A stretch of DNA of 41,353 nt. Origin: Alphaproteobacteria bacterium. GTDB taxonomy: Bacteria > Pseudomonadota > Alphaproteobacteria > VGDZ01. The translations under genes were made by a program, and so were the position numbers. Positions within the stretch are counted from its first letter, which is position 1. Each line of letters begins with the position of its first letter. This document shows positions 9,276 to 19,098 of the stretch, piece by piece. Under the pieces are notes generated by a model. The model was not told the origin of the DNA and did not search any database. It saw nothing but the letters and a program-made list of their open reading frames with translations. The DNA is taken from NCBI GenBank assembly GCA_016869515.1, contig VGDZ01000024.1, positions 1-41,353 on the forward strand, in the 5' to 3' direction.

Positions 9276-10604
9276 ATGACGGTTCGACGTTTTGGCTTGG
9301 GCGTGGTGGCGGCGACGGTCGCCGCGACCGGGCTATGGGCGGCTTCGGCTGCGGCGCAGGAGCAATTCATTCCGCTCCTGACCTACCGCTCGGGTCCCTT
9401 CGCCCCCAGCGGCATCCCCTCGGCCAACGGCTTCGCCGACTATCTGGCGCTGCTGAACGAGCGCGATGGCGGCATCAACGGCATCAAGGTCACCTGGGAA
9501 GAGTGCGAGACCCAGTACAACAACGACCGCGGCGTCGAGTGCTACGAGCGCCTCAAGAACAAGGGCCCGACCGGCGCCAGCCTCGTCAATCCCTACTCGA
9601 CCGGCATCACCTACGCCATTCTCGAGCGCGCCCAGCGCGACAAGATTCCCATCCTGTCGCTGGGCTATGGCCGCACCGATGCGGCCGACGGCCGGGTGTG
9701 GCCCTATGCCTTCCCGGCGCTGGCGACCTATTGGTCGAATGCGTCGGCGATCGTCAACTTCATCGCCCAGAAGGAAGGCGGCCACGACAAGCTCAAGGGC
9801 AAGAAGATCGGCCATTTATTCCTCGAGAGCGCCTATGGCCGCGAGCCGATCCCGGTGCTGCAGGCCCTGGCCCAGCGCCACGGCTTCGAATTGCACACCT
9901 TCCCGGTCAGCCCGCCGGGCAACGAGCAGAAGGCGGTCTGGCTGCAGATCGGCCGCCAAGTGCGCCCGGATTGGCTGCTGATGTGGGGATGGGGCGTGAT
10001 GAACGCCACCGCCGTCAAGGAAGCGGCCGCGGTCGGCTATCCGCGCAACAAGTTCATCGGCGTGTGGTGGTCGGGCGACGAGACCACGGTGATCCCCGCC
10101 GGCGACGCCGCCAAGGGCTACATCGCCACCACCTTCGGATCGCCGGGCGCGCTCTACCCGGTGCATCGCGACATCGGCCGCTATGTCTACGACAAGGGCA
10201 AGGGCCATGGCCCGCGCGAACGCATCGGCGAGGTGCTCTACAACAACGCCATGGTCGCGGCGGTGGTCTCGACCGAGGCCATCCGCACCGCCCAGGGCAA
10301 GTACGGCGTCAAGTCGCTGCGCGGCGAGGAAGTGCGTTGGGGCCTCGAAAACCTGACCCTCAACGCCGCGCGCATCAACGCGCTCGGCCTCGAGGGCGTG
10401 CTGCCCGAGATCAAGCTGTCCTGCCTCGATCACGAGGGCGGCGGCTGGGTCCGGTTGCAGCAGTGGGACGGCAAGCAGTGGAAACTGATCTCGGACTGGA
10501 TCGCGCCCGACCGGGCCTTGGTCCGCGGCCAGATCGAGGCGTCGGCCGCCAAGTACGCGGCGGAAAAGCAGATCACGCCGCGCGACTGCTCGAAGGAAGG
10601 GTAA
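9276..10604 (+). CDS. Periplasmic substrate-binding protein of the LivK family
   Basis: A 442-residue ABC-type solute-binding protein (periplasmic binding protein type 1 fold). A Sec signal peptide is visible, with probable cleavage after ASAAA (about residue 27). The mature part has the usual opening with YRSGPFAPSGIPSANGFADY and the ligand-domain text GASLVNPYSTGITYAILERA. It is longer than amino-acid-binding LivK (about 345 mature residues) and resembles the group found with acyl-CoA ligases. It captures the ligand in the periplasm and delivers it to the LivHM-like permeases. The ribosome site GGGAGGA stands about 8 bases before the ATG. The flanking hairpins on both sides suggest separate control of its mRNA level. 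Confidence 0.9.
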   Translation: MTVRRFGLGVVAATVAATGLWAASAAAQEQFIPLLTYRSGPFAPSGIPSANGFADYLALLNERDGGINGIKVTWEECETQYNNDRGVECYERLKNKGPTGASLVNPYSTGITYAILERAQRDKIPILSLGYGRTDAADGRVWPYAFPALATYWSNASAIVNFIAQKEGGHDKLKGKKIGHLFLESAYGREPIPVLQALAQRHGFELHTFPVSPPGNEQKAVWLQIGRQVRPDWLLMWGWGVMNATAVKEAAAVGYPRNKFIGVWWSGDETTVIPAGDAAKGYIATTFGSPGALYPVHRDIGRYVYDKGKGHGPRERIGEVLYNNAMVAAVVSTEAIRTAQGKYGVKSLRGEEVRWGLENLTLNAARINALGLEGVLPEIKLSCLDHEGGGWVRLQQWDGKQWKLISDWIAPDRALVRGQIEASAAKYAAEKQITPRDCSKEG

Positions 10605-10616
10605 GGTTGGTGGACT

Positions 10617-10649
10617 CCCCCGCCCCGCCCCATCCGGCGCGGGCGGGGG
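10617..10649 (+). promoter_or_regulatory. Strong GC hairpin after the binding-protein gene
   Basis: CCCCCGCCC (10617-10625) pairs with GGGCGGGGG (10641-10649); a further two pairs continue inside after a one-base bulge. It starts 12 bp after the stop codon and lacks a T-run. It could protect the 3' end of a processed binding-protein mRNA. Confidence 0.5.
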
Positions 10650-10666
10650 CTGGTCCCGCGATTGGG

Positions 10667-10694
10667 CGGCCCGCGATTCGGGCCGTCTTGTTTT
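10667..10694 (+). terminator. Terminator-like hairpin (probably partial) before livF-like gene
   Basis: A perfect 7-bp stem CGGCCCG / CGGGCCG (10667-10673 with 10679-10685) with a five-base loop is followed by TCTTGTTTT. This matches the layout of an intrinsic terminator. Because two more cluster genes follow at once on the same strand, it is best read as an attenuating terminator that lowers expression of the downstream ATPase and ligase relative to the binding protein. Confidence 0.5.
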
Positions 10695-10710
10695 GTCCTG
10701 GAGTTGACGG

Positions 10711-11523
10711 ATGACGCAAGCCGCGCCCCTGCTGTCGATTCAGAACATCGAGGTGATCTACGATCACGTCATCCTCGTGCTCAAGGGCGTGTCGTTGGAC
10801 GTGCCTGCCGGCGGAATCGTCGCAATTCTGGGCGCCAACGGCGCCGGCAAGTCGACCACGCTCAAGTCGATTTCCAACCTGCTGCAGTCCGAGCGTGGCG
10901 ACGTCACCAAAGGCGATATCCGCTTTCGCGGCGAGCGCATCAACGGCCTGTCGCCCTCCGAGCTGGTGGTCAAGGGCGTGATCCAGGTGATGGAGGGTCG
11001 CCACTGCTTCCCCCATCTCACCGTCGAGGAGAATCTCCTGGCCGGGGCCTACACCCGCACCGACGGCGCGGCTGCCATCGCCACCGACATCGAACTGGTC
11101 TATCGCTATTTCCCGCGCCTCAAGGAACGGCGCGAATCGCTCACCGGCTACATCTCGGGCGGCGAGCAGCAGATGTGCGCCATCGGCCGCGCGCTGATGG
11201 CGCGGCCCAAGCTGATCCTGCTCGACGAACCCTCGATGGGGCTGGCGCCGCAGTTGGTCGAGGAGATCTTCGAGATCGTCAAGCGCCTCAACCGCGAGGA
11301 AGGCGTCAGCTTCCTCTTGGCCGAGCAGAACACCACCATGGCGCTGAAATATGCCACCTACGGCTACATCCTCGAGAACGGCCGGGTGGTGATGGACGGC
11401 GACGCCGCCACGCTGCGCGAGAACGAGGACGTCAAGGAATTCTATCTCGGCCTCTCGGCCGGAGGCCGCAAGAGCTATCGCGACACCAAGCATTATCGCC
11501 GCCGCAAGCGCTGGCTGGCATGA
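10711..11523 (+). CDS. Branched-chain-type ABC importer ATPase (LivF-like)
   Basis: A 270-residue ABC ATPase, partner of the LivG-like protein. Walker A GANGAGKST is at residues 41-49, the signature ISGGEQQMCAIGRAL near 147-161, and Walker B LILLDEPSMGLAPQ follows. LivF proteins usually have about 235 residues; this one carries a basic C-terminal tail of some 30 residues rich in Arg and Lys, as seen in the group linked to acyl-CoA ligases. Its TGA overlaps the next gene's ATG by four bases (ATGA, 11520-11523), indicating translational coupling. Confidence 0.92.
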   Translation: MTQAAPLLSIQNIEVIYDHVILVLKGVSLDVPAGGIVAILGANGAGKSTTLKSISNLLQSERGDVTKGDIRFRGERINGLSPSELVVKGVIQVMEGRHCFPHLTVEENLLAGAYTRTDGAAAIATDIELVYRYFPRLKERRESLTGYISGGEQQMCAIGRALMARPKLILLDEPSMGLAPQLVEEIFEIVKRLNREEGVSFLLAEQNTTMALKYATYGYILENGRVVMDGDAATLRENEDVKEFYLGLSAGGRKSYRDTKHYRRRKRWLA

Positions 11524-12755
11524 GCGGGCATTACGACGTCCTCGAAACCCGCGATGCCGAGGCGCGCGAAACTGCGCTGATGGCGGCGCTGCCCGGCCAG
11601 GTGGCGCATGCCAAGTCCGCAACCGACCACTATGCCGAAGTGCTGGCCGCGGTCGATCCGCACGCCGTCACCAGCCGCGCCGCCCTGGCCAAGCTGCCAG
11701 TCACGCGCAAGTCCTCTGTTCCCGCCATGCAGAAAGCTCGGCCGCCCTTCGGCGGGCTCTTGCCGCGCCACGCGCGACTGGTGCGGATCTTCCAATCCCC
11801 CGGACCGATCTACGAACCCGAGACCGACCAGGCCGATTTCTGGGGCTATGGGCGCGGCTTCTATGCCGCTGGATTTCGCGAAGGCGACCTGATCCACAAC
11901 ACCTTCGCCTACCACCTGACGCCAGCCGGGCGCATGGTCGAATCCGGCGCCCGTGCCGTCGGCTGCCCGGTGATCCCGGCCGGAACCGGCAATACCGAGC
12001 AGCAGCTCAAGGTCATCGCCGATCTGCGGCCCTCGGGCTATTGCGGCACGCCCTCCTTCCTCAAGATCCTGCTCGAGCGCGCGCGCGAGACGGGTGCGGA
12101 CACTTCCAGCCTCGAACACGCCTCGGTCGGCGGCGAGGCCCTGCCGCCGGCCTTGCGCAAAGTGCTGGGCGAGCTCGGCATGAAGACCGTGCTGCAGGGC
12201 TATGCCACGGCCGAGCTCGGACTGATCGCCTATGAAAGCCCGGCCCTCGAGGGCATGATCGTCAACGAAAACATCGTCGTCGAAATCCTGCATCCGGCCA
12301 CCGGCGATCCGGTGACGGCGGGAGAGGTCGGCGAGGTCGTGGTCACGCTGCTCAAACCCGACTATCCGCTGCTGCGTTTCGCCACCGGCGATCTCTCCGC
12401 CGTGCTGCCGGGCACGAGCCCCTGTGGGCGCACCAATATGCGCCTGCGCGGCTGGATGGGACGGGCCGATCAGACCACCAAGGTCAAGGGCATGTTCGTC
12501 ATGCCGACCATGATCGCCGAGATCCAGCGCCGCCATCCCGAAATCCTCAAGGCGCGGTTGGTGGTGACCACGGTCGACAATCTCGACGCCATGACCCTGA
12601 GATGCGAAGTCGCACCGGGAACCGCCGGCATCGAGCATCGCATCGGCGACAGCCTGCAATCGGTGTGCAAGCTGCGCGGCAAGATTGAACTGGTGGCGCC
12701 GGGCAGCCTGCCCAACGATTTCAAGGCGATCGAGGACGCCCGCAAATACGACTGA
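11520..12755 (+). CDS. PaaK-like phenylacetate-CoA ligase family protein with degenerate P-loop
   Basis: A 411-residue protein of the phenylacetate-CoA ligase (PaaK) family, which adenylates aryl carboxylic acids and transfers them to CoA. Recognisable parts are the GDLIHNTFAYHL region, the segment GYCGTPSFLKILLE, SVGGEALPPALR, the adenine-binding QGYATAELGLIAYE, and the C-terminal RFATGD / GRADQTTKVKGMFV region. The A3 loop, SSGTTGKPT in PaaK, is replaced here by a stretch beginning FQSPGPIYEPE, so the phosphate-binding motif is not canonical. The gene overlaps the LivF-like gene by 4 bp. With the first ligase at 4376, the importer is bracketed by two CoA ligases. Whether this one is catalytically active on an aromatic acid is open. 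Confidence 0.82.
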   Translation: MSGHYDVLETRDAEARETALMAALPGQVAHAKSATDHYAEVLAAVDPHAVTSRAALAKLPVTRKSSVPAMQKARPPFGGLLPRHARLVRIFQSPGPIYEPETDQADFWGYGRGFYAAGFREGDLIHNTFAYHLTPAGRMVESGARAVGCPVIPAGTGNTEQQLKVIADLRPSGYCGTPSFLKILLERARETGADTSSLEHASVGGEALPPALRKVLGELGMKTVLQGYATAELGLIAYESPALEGMIVNENIVVEILHPATGDPVTAGEVGEVVVTLLKPDYPLLRFATGDLSAVLPGTSPCGRTNMRLRGWMGRADQTTKVKGMFVMPTMIAEIQRRHPEILKARLVVTTVDNLDAMTLRCEVAPGTAGIEHRIGDSLQSVCKLRGKIELVAPGSLPNDFKAIEDARKYD

Positions 12756-12775
12756 GCGGGCTTTGCCATGCCCGC
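12756..12775 (+). terminator. Hairpin at the end of the liv/ligase cluster
   Basis: Immediately after the PaaK-like stop codon GCGGGC (12756-12761) pairs with GCCCGC (12770-12775) around an eight-base loop. Only a short GGCTTTG follows, so termination is weakly supported. It is nonetheless placed where the cluster should end, just before a new promoter. Confidence 0.35.
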
Positions 12776-12792
12776 GGCTTTGCCGCTATCAT
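12763..12792 (+). promoter_or_regulatory. Candidate promoter of the MBL-fold hydrolase gene
   Basis: TTGCCA (12763-12768), an 18-base spacer and TATCAT (12787-12792) precede the hydrolase gene. The transcript would begin near 12799, ahead of the ribosome site GGAAGGAG. The -35 box overlaps the loop and 3' arm of the preceding hairpin. Confidence 0.4.
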
Positions 12793-12835
12793 GGCGTCGC
12801 GCTCCGGGGGCTCTGCAAAGGGAAGGAGCGGTACG

Positions 12836-14254
12836 ATGTCACGCATTGGGACGGGCGCGCCGGCGATCGGGCTGGCGGCGATGATGGCGTTCGGCGCCGT
12901 CCAAGCGGCGACGCTGGACGACGTCGCCAAGGCGATGGGGGCGGCCAGCCTCGAGCGCATCGAATTCTCCGGCACGGGGTCGTTTTTCGCCATCGGCCAG
13001 AGCCACCGACCTGGGGTCGATTGGCCGCGGATGAACCTGCAGAGCTATCGTCGCACGGCCGATTACGCCAATGCGGCGACTTCGGTCGATTTCGGCGTCA
13101 CCCAGGCGCTCGACCCGCCGCGCGGCGGCGGCACCCAGCCGATTTCGGGCCTACAGCGCCGCGGCGGCGGCGTGGTCGGGGACGCGGCCTGGAACGTCGC
13201 CGGGCCGATCATGGTCGCATCCGGCCCGGCCGCGCACCTGCACGATCTGTGGACCACGCCCCACGGCATGGTCAAGGCGGCGCTGGCCAACAAGGCCGCG
13301 ATCAGCGGCAACAGCTTCGAGGTCGCGCAGGCCGGGCGCTTCAAGGCGCGCGCCACGCTCGACGCCCAGAACCGCGTCGCCAAGGTCGAATCCTGGATGG
13401 ACAATCCGGTGCTGGGCGACATGGCGGTGGTGACCGAATACTCCGACTGGAAGGATCATGGCGGCGTCGCCTTCCCCGCCCGCATCAAGCAAAGCATGGG
13501 CGGGCATCCGGTGCTGGACATGGCCGTGACCGAGGTCAAGGTCAACGGCGCTGCTGTCGCCAAGCCCGAGCGCATCGTCCAGACCCCGATCCAGGTCGCG
13601 GTCGACAAGGTGGCCGAGGGCGTGTGGTTCATCCATGGCGGCAGCCACAACTCGGCCGCGATCGAGATGCGCGACCACGTCGTGATGTACGAAGCGCCGC
13701 TGGGCGACGCCCGGACCAACGCCGTGATCGAGGTCATCCAGAAGACCATCCCTGGCAAGCCGATCCGCTATGTCGTCAACTCGCATCACCATTTCGACCA
13801 CTCCGGCGGCCTGCGCGCCGCGGCCGCGGCCGGGGCCACCATCGTCACCCAGGCGATGAACAAGACCTATTTCGAGGCCGCCTACGCCGCGCCGCGGACG
13901 ATCGCGCCGGATACGCTCGCCAAATCGGGCAAGCAGGCTCAGTTCCTCTCGTTCGAGGACAAGCACGTCCTGACCGACGGCGAGCGGACGATCGAGATCC
14001 ACCGGCTGCAGGGCAATCTGCACAACGACGCCCTGACCGTGGCCTACCTGCCGAAGGAAAAAATCATGATCCTGGCCGACGGCTACAGCCCGCGCGATCC
14101 GATCACGGCGGTGGCCACCAATCCCAACCCGTTCATCGTCAACCAGTGGCACGAGTTCCGTCGGCTCGGGCTGGCGATCGACAAGATCCTGCCGATGCAT
14201 GGCCGGGTCACCGGGCTGGACGAATTGCGGATGTCGGCCGGCATCGCCAATTGA
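12836..14254 (+). CDS. Exported metallo-beta-lactamase-fold hydrolase
   Basis: A 472-residue protein. The ATG at 12836 is chosen over an in-frame ATG at 12791 because GGAAGGAG lies directly before it and because it yields a clean signal peptide ending AVQA (about residue 24). Residues of about 25-250 form an N-terminal region I cannot assign. The C-terminal half is a metallo-beta-lactamase fold, with the metal-binding HHHFDH at residues 317-322, a later His in GNLHNDAL, Asp in ADGY and His in MHGRV. This metal ligand set fits a dinuclear zinc hydrolase working in the periplasm. The substrate is unknown; nothing identifies it as an antibiotic resistance enzyme. It follows the importer cluster in the same direction but behind a hairpin and its own promoter. 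Confidence 0.85.
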   Translation: MSRIGTGAPAIGLAAMMAFGAVQAATLDDVAKAMGAASLERIEFSGTGSFFAIGQSHRPGVDWPRMNLQSYRRTADYANAATSVDFGVTQALDPPRGGGTQPISGLQRRGGGVVGDAAWNVAGPIMVASGPAAHLHDLWTTPHGMVKAALANKAAISGNSFEVAQAGRFKARATLDAQNRVAKVESWMDNPVLGDMAVVTEYSDWKDHGGVAFPARIKQSMGGHPVLDMAVTEVKVNGAAVAKPERIVQTPIQVAVDKVAEGVWFIHGGSHNSAAIEMRDHVVMYEAPLGDARTNAVIEVIQKTIPGKPIRYVVNSHHHFDHSGGLRAAAAAGATIVTQAMNKTYFEAAYAAPRTIAPDTLAKSGKQAQFLSFEDKHVLTDGERTIEIHRLQGNLHNDALTVAYLPKEKIMILADGYSPRDPITAVATNPNPFIVNQWHEFRRLGLAIDKILPMHGRVTGLDELRMSAGIAN

Positions 14255-14303
14255 TCGCGCGTTTCGGATAGCGTTCGTTCCAAAACAGGGCTAGGACGCG
14301 GGC

Positions 14304-15212
14304 ATGAGCGCCCGCGCCTGGCTCCTGTTGCTGTTGCTGTCCGTGGTCTGGGGCGGCTCCTTCATCTGCATCAAGATCGCGGTGGTCGAATTGCCGCCGC
14401 TGACCGTGGTCCTGCTGCGGGTGGCGCTGGCCGCCTTCGCCATGCTGGCGGTCCTGCCGGCGGTCGGCTTGGCCATGCCGCGCCAACCTGGGGTGTGGCG
14501 GGATTTCCTGGTTCTTGGCCTGATCAACAATCTGATCCCGTTCGGCTTGATGTTCTGGGCGCTGACCCATATCGAGGCCGGGCTGGCGGCGATCCTGAAC
14601 GCGGCGACGCCGCTGTTTACGATCCTGCTGGCGCATCTTCTGACCGAGGACGAAAGAGCGGGCCCGCGCAAGTTCGCAGGCGTGGCGCTGGGCATGAGCG
14701 GAGTCGCGGTGATGGTCGGCATCGAGGCCCTGGCCGGGCTGGGCACGGCGGTGCTGGCGCAGCTGGCGATGCTGGCCGGGACCTGCAGCTACGCATTCGC
14801 CGGGCTGTTCGGGCGGCGATTCGCCGGCCGCCCGGCGCTGGTCACCGCCACCGGCCAGATGGTCGGTTCCTCGCTGTTGACCTTGCCGCTGGTGCTGGCG
14901 ATCGACCGGCCGTGGACGTTGGCGTGGCCCAGCGCCGAAGTCTGGATCGCGCTCGGCGTGCTGGCGGTGATCTGCACCGCCTTCGGCTACTGGCTCTATT
15001 TCCTCGTGCTGCAACTGGCCGGCGCAACCAATTTGCTGCTGGTCACTTTGCTGATCCCGGTCAGCTCGCTGCTGCTGTCGGCCGCGATCCTGGACGAGCA
15101 GCCGGCGCCCACCGCCTATGCCGGCATGGCGCTGATCGCCTGCGGCCTGGCGGTGATCGACGGCCGGCTGCTGGCGCGCCTTACTTCAAGTGCTGCGAAA
15201 GGTGACGCTTGA
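14304..15212 (+). CDS. DMT-superfamily transporter (EamA family)
   Basis: A 302-residue inner-membrane protein with about ten hydrophobic segments and two EamA repeats. The first opens with LLLLLSVVWGGSFICIKIAV and the second contains the TAFGYWLYFLVLQLAGAT-type segment. Members export metabolites or amino acids, but the substrate cannot be read from the sequence. The start codon follows AGGACGCGGGC, a modest ribosome site. Its last 32 bases overlap the 3' end of the convergent lipoprotein gene. Confidence 0.9.
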   Translation: MSARAWLLLLLLSVVWGGSFICIKIAVVELPPLTVVLLRVALAAFAMLAVLPAVGLAMPRQPGVWRDFLVLGLINNLIPFGLMFWALTHIEAGLAAILNAATPLFTILLAHLLTEDERAGPRKFAGVALGMSGVAVMVGIEALAGLGTAVLAQLAMLAGTCSYAFAGLFGRRFAGRPALVTATGQMVGSSLLTLPLVLAIDRPWTLAWPSAEVWIALGVLAVICTAFGYWLYFLVLQLAGATNLLLVTLLIPVSSLLLSAAILDEQPAPTAYAGMALIACGLAVIDGRLLARLTSSAAKGDA

Positions 15213-15750
15213 TCTCGGCGTCGAGGAAAGCGTCGAGCTCCCGCATCACGTCGCGCACCAGTTCGTAGCGCTTCTTCTCGCGCTCGTTGATGCTGTCGTC
15301 CTCGTGCCCGGTGCGATAGGCCGCCGAACGCGCCTGGGCGGTGGTCGAAAAACCCGAGGGATCGCGATAGACCACGGCGACGTCGATGGCGGCGTCGTAG
15401 CGTTCGATCGGCTGCGCGGTCATGCGATCGCGCAGCGCCTCGGTCTTCTTGGCAAGCTCGGTCTCCTTGGCCGAGGCCTCGCGAATGACGAAGCGCAGGC
15501 TGCCGTCGCCGCCGCCGGCCTGCAGGCGATCGCGTGCCCAACGCTGGGCGGCGTCGATCGGCGCTACCGGGAACACCGCCTCGGCCTTGGCCGCCTCGTT
15601 GACCACCTCGATGTTGGCGACCGTGAAGCGGAAGGGCGGCTGGTGGGCGAAGCTGATGTCGGGAAAAGTCGGCCGCGGCGGAGCCTGGGTACAGGCAGCG
15701 CCCAGCGCGCTTAGGGCCAGGGCTAGCAACAGCGTGCGACGACGGGTCAT
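15181..15750 (-). CDS. Predicted lipoprotein of unknown function
   Basis: A 189-residue protein. The start at 15750 is preceded by GGAGG (complement of 15757-15761), and the N-terminus is a lipoprotein signal: two or three Arg, a hydrophobic stretch, then a lipobox with Cys (ALGAAC, about residue 20). The mature part has no motif I recognise. It is mostly soluble, with a charged helical region at the C-terminus. It is anchored to a membrane facing the periplasm. It lies 53 bp downstream of hslO on the same strand and may be the last gene of the argD-argF-hslO transcript. The convergent DMT gene overlaps its end by 32 bp. Confidence 0.8.
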   Translation of the reverse strand: MTRRRTLLLALALSALGAACTQAPPRPTFPDISFAHQPPFRFTVANIEVVNEAAKAEAVFPVAPIDAAQRWARDRLQAGGGDGSLRFVIREASAKETELAKKTEALRDRMTAQPIERYDAAIDVAVVYRDPSGFSTTAQARSAAYRTGHEDDSINEREKKRYELVRDVMRELDAFLDAEIKRHLSQHLK

Positions 15751-15803
15751 GCGCGGCCTCCGCTTGGAATCGGGCGGGATGATGAGCGGCGATTGCGGCG
15801 AAT

Positions 15804-16681
15804 TCAAGGCGCCAGAACGGCCGCCGGGTCGAGCCGATAGCCCTGGCCGCAGAACTCGCAGGTCGCGCCGATGCGGCCATCGGCCTCGGCCATGGCGCGC
15901 AAATCCTCGGCCGGAAATCCGCGCAGCGCGTCGCGGATGCGGCCTTCGCTGCAGCGGCAGCCGAACTCCAGCGCCCGCGTCTCGTGCAGCCGCGGCGCAT
16001 GCGTGCCGTAAAGCCGCCACACCAGCTCGGTCGAGGTCAGGCCGTCGGCGGTCAGTTCTTCCGCCGCCACGCTGCCGCCCAGCGCACGGGCCTCGCGCCA
16101 GGGCTCGCCCGCCTCGCTCGCATCCCCCGGCGCCCGCGGCTCGCGTTCGACGATCAGAGCGCCCGCCCGCCAGACCCCGTCCTCGCCCCGCCGCGCCGCC
16201 GCCCGCACCATCGCGTCCATTTGCTGCGAGCGCCGGAAATAGATGTCGAGGCACTCGGCCAGCGTCTTGCCTTCGAGCGGCACCACGCCCTGATAGCGCT
16301 CGGTTTCGGGCCCCTGGTCGAGGGTATAGACCAGCGTGCCGCGACCGAACTGCGCCATCGGCAGGTCGTCGGCCAAGCGCGCCACCGCAGCCGCATCGAA
16401 CCGCGCATAGCCGCGCAGCCGACCCGGCACGGCGTAATCCGCCACCATCAGCCGCACCGGCCCGTCGCCGCGAATCTGCAAGGTGAAGGTGCCGACCACT
16501 TTCAGCCGGCTGGACAAGGCCGCGGCCAGCGCCAGCAGCTCGGCCAAGAGTCGCTCGACCGGTTGGGGATAGCGGTGATGGCCCAGCGCCTCGGCAGTCA
16601 CGCCGCGCATCCGCGCCAGCCGCCCGAACACGCCCAGCGCCGGCACGTCGAACGGCAGCACGCCGTCGAACTGGGCCGCGC

Positions 16682-16685
<4 letters not shown>
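15804..16685 (-). CDS. hslO: Hsp33 redox-regulated chaperone
   Basis: A 293-residue Hsp33 protein, a cytoplasmic holdase that turns on when oxidants release zinc from its C-terminal cysteines. All four cysteines are present as CxC (Cys243, Cys245) and CxxC (Cys276, Cys279). The N-terminal part has the expected [20 protein letters not shown]-like core and the [10 protein letters not shown] segment. The ATG at 16685 overlaps the argF stop by 4 bp (ATGA), so translation is likely coupled to argF. Upstream in-frame extension into argF is a frame shadow and is not counted. Confidence 0.93.
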
Positions 16686-17607
<922 letters not shown>

Positions 17608-17611
<4 letters not shown>

Positions 17612-18780
17612 GGCGCCAGGCCGGCGCAGGCGCGTCCCAGCTTGTCGATCGCCTCGGCGATGTGGGTACGCTCGATGACCAAGGGCGGCATGATCCGGGC
17701 GACATTGTCGCCGCCGGGAATGCCGATCAGCCCCTCGCGCCGCATCGCCGCCAGCAGATCGCCCACCGGCACCTTGGCCTTGAGGCCGAGATGCAGGCCG
17801 ATGCCGCGCACCTCCTCGATCACCTTGGGATGCTGCTCGGCCACCATCGCCAGCTGCTGCTTGAGGTGCTGGCCCATGGCGACGACGTGTTCGAGGAAAC
17901 CGTCGGCCAGGACAATGTCCAGCACCGCATTGCCGACCGCGGTGCCGAGCGGATTGCCGCCGAAGGTCGAGCCGTGCGTGCCGACCACCATGCCGGCGGC
18001 GGCGCGTTCGGTACCCAGGCAGGCGCCGAGCGGGAAACCGCCGCCGATGGCCTTGGCCACCGACATGATGTCGGGCTTGGCGCCCCACCATTCGTGGGCC
18101 ATGAACTTGCCGGTGCGGCCGACGCCGGTCTGGATCTCGTCGTAGATCAGCAGCAGACCGTATTTGTCGGCCAGCGAGCGCAAGCCGTTAAGGAAATCGG
18201 GCGGCGCGACGCGGATGCCGCTTTCGCCCTGGATCGGCTCGATCATCAGCGCGCAGGTCGCCGGCCCGATGGCCTTTTCGGTCGCCTCCAAGTCGCCGAA
18301 CGGCACTTGATCGAAGCCTTCGGCCTTGGGACCGAATCCCTCCAGGTACTTGGCCTGGCCGCCGGCCGCGAGCGTGGCCAGGGTGCGGCCGTGGAAGGCG
18401 CCCTCGAAGGTAATGATGCGGAAGCGCTCGGGCTGGCCCGCGGCGTAGAAATGCTTGCGCGCCATCTTGATGGCGCATTCGTTGGCCTCGGCGCCCGAAT
18501 TGCAGAAGAACACGCTGTCGGCAAAGGTGGCCGCGGTCAGCCGCTTGGCCAGCCGCTCCTGGTTCTCGATCTGATAGAGATTCGAGACGTGCCAGACCTT
18601 GTCGACCTGGTCCTTCAGCGCCTTGACCAGCTTGGGATGCGCGTGGCCGAGCGAGGTCACCGCCACGCCGCAGCCGAAATCGAGGTAGCGTCGGCCGTCC
18701 GTGCCCCACAGATAGGGACCTTCGCCGCGCACGAAACCGATATCGGCCCGTGCATAGGTTGGCAGGACGGCAGGGATCAC
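17608..18780 (-). CDS. argD: Acetylornithine aminotransferase
   Basis: A 390-residue class-III PLP aminotransferase of arginine (and probably lysine) synthesis. The pyridoxal-binding Lys is at about residue 243 in [14 protein letters not shown], with [14 protein letters not shown] and [12 protein letters not shown] nearby. Start choice: a longer frame begins with GTG at 18795, but no ribosome site precedes it. GTG at 18780 is preceded by GGAGCGAGG and gives the family-typical opening [13 protein letters not shown], so it is preferred. The stop overlaps argF by 4 bp (GTGA), giving an argD-argF-hslO unit. Confidence 0.95.
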
Positions 18781-18943
18781 GACACCTCGCTCCACATGGG
18801 GGTTGACGACAATGGACGAAAAAGGCGCCGCCCGGAATCCGCAGCGACGCGTGCCGGCTCCTTACCAAGCGCCCGGAGGGGGTGTCAAATTGCCGGTTCC
18901 CGCCCCTTGCGCGCGGGCCGGGCTTTGTGCCACTGATCGCCGC

Positions 18944-19038
18944 GGGAGGTCGGTCGCGGACGGACCGCTCGCCAACCCGGTCAGGTCCGGAAGGAAGCAG
19001 CCGTAACGAACCCGGTCCGGGTCGTTGGCCGGCCTCTC
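18944..19038 (+). ncRNA. ffs: Signal recognition particle 4.5S-type RNA
   Basis: The region holds the near-invariant SRP RNA apical domain: GGTCAGGTCCGGAAGGAAGC begins at 18979, followed by AGCC. Flanking bases fold into a long hairpin: GAGGTCGG (18946-18953) pairs with CCGGCCTC (19029-19036) with one G-U, and CCAAC pairs with GTTGG further in. The length (about 95 nt) fits the small bacterial form. It partners with Ffh, and its receptor FtsY is encoded in this window (24121). It sits 60 bp before dnaX, a common position. The ends are estimated from the stem. Confidence 0.93.
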
Positions 19039-19086
19039 ACTCGCCTCTCGCCGCCCCCTCGCCCCTTTTCCCCCGGCCGATCCCGC

Positions 19087-19092
19087 TATAAT
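19087..19092 (+). promoter_or_regulatory. -10 box at dnaX, predicting a leaderless transcript
   Basis: A perfect TATAAT stands six bases before the dnaX ATG (19099). Transcription would start at or beside the A of ATG, and no ribosome site is visible upstream. I see no convincing -35 box in the C-rich stretch before it. Alternatively dnaX is read through from ffs. Confidence 0.45.
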
Positions 19093-19098
19093 GGGCCG

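Noticed and set aside
12836-14254. Calling the MBL-fold protein a beta-lactamase
   Set aside because: The metal motif alone defines the fold, and the large unknown N-terminal region is not that of a known antibiotic-degrading class.
17612-18091. A longer argF starting inside argD
   Set aside because: The extra residues are an argD frame shadow; GTG at 17611 gives the standard enzyme N-terminus.
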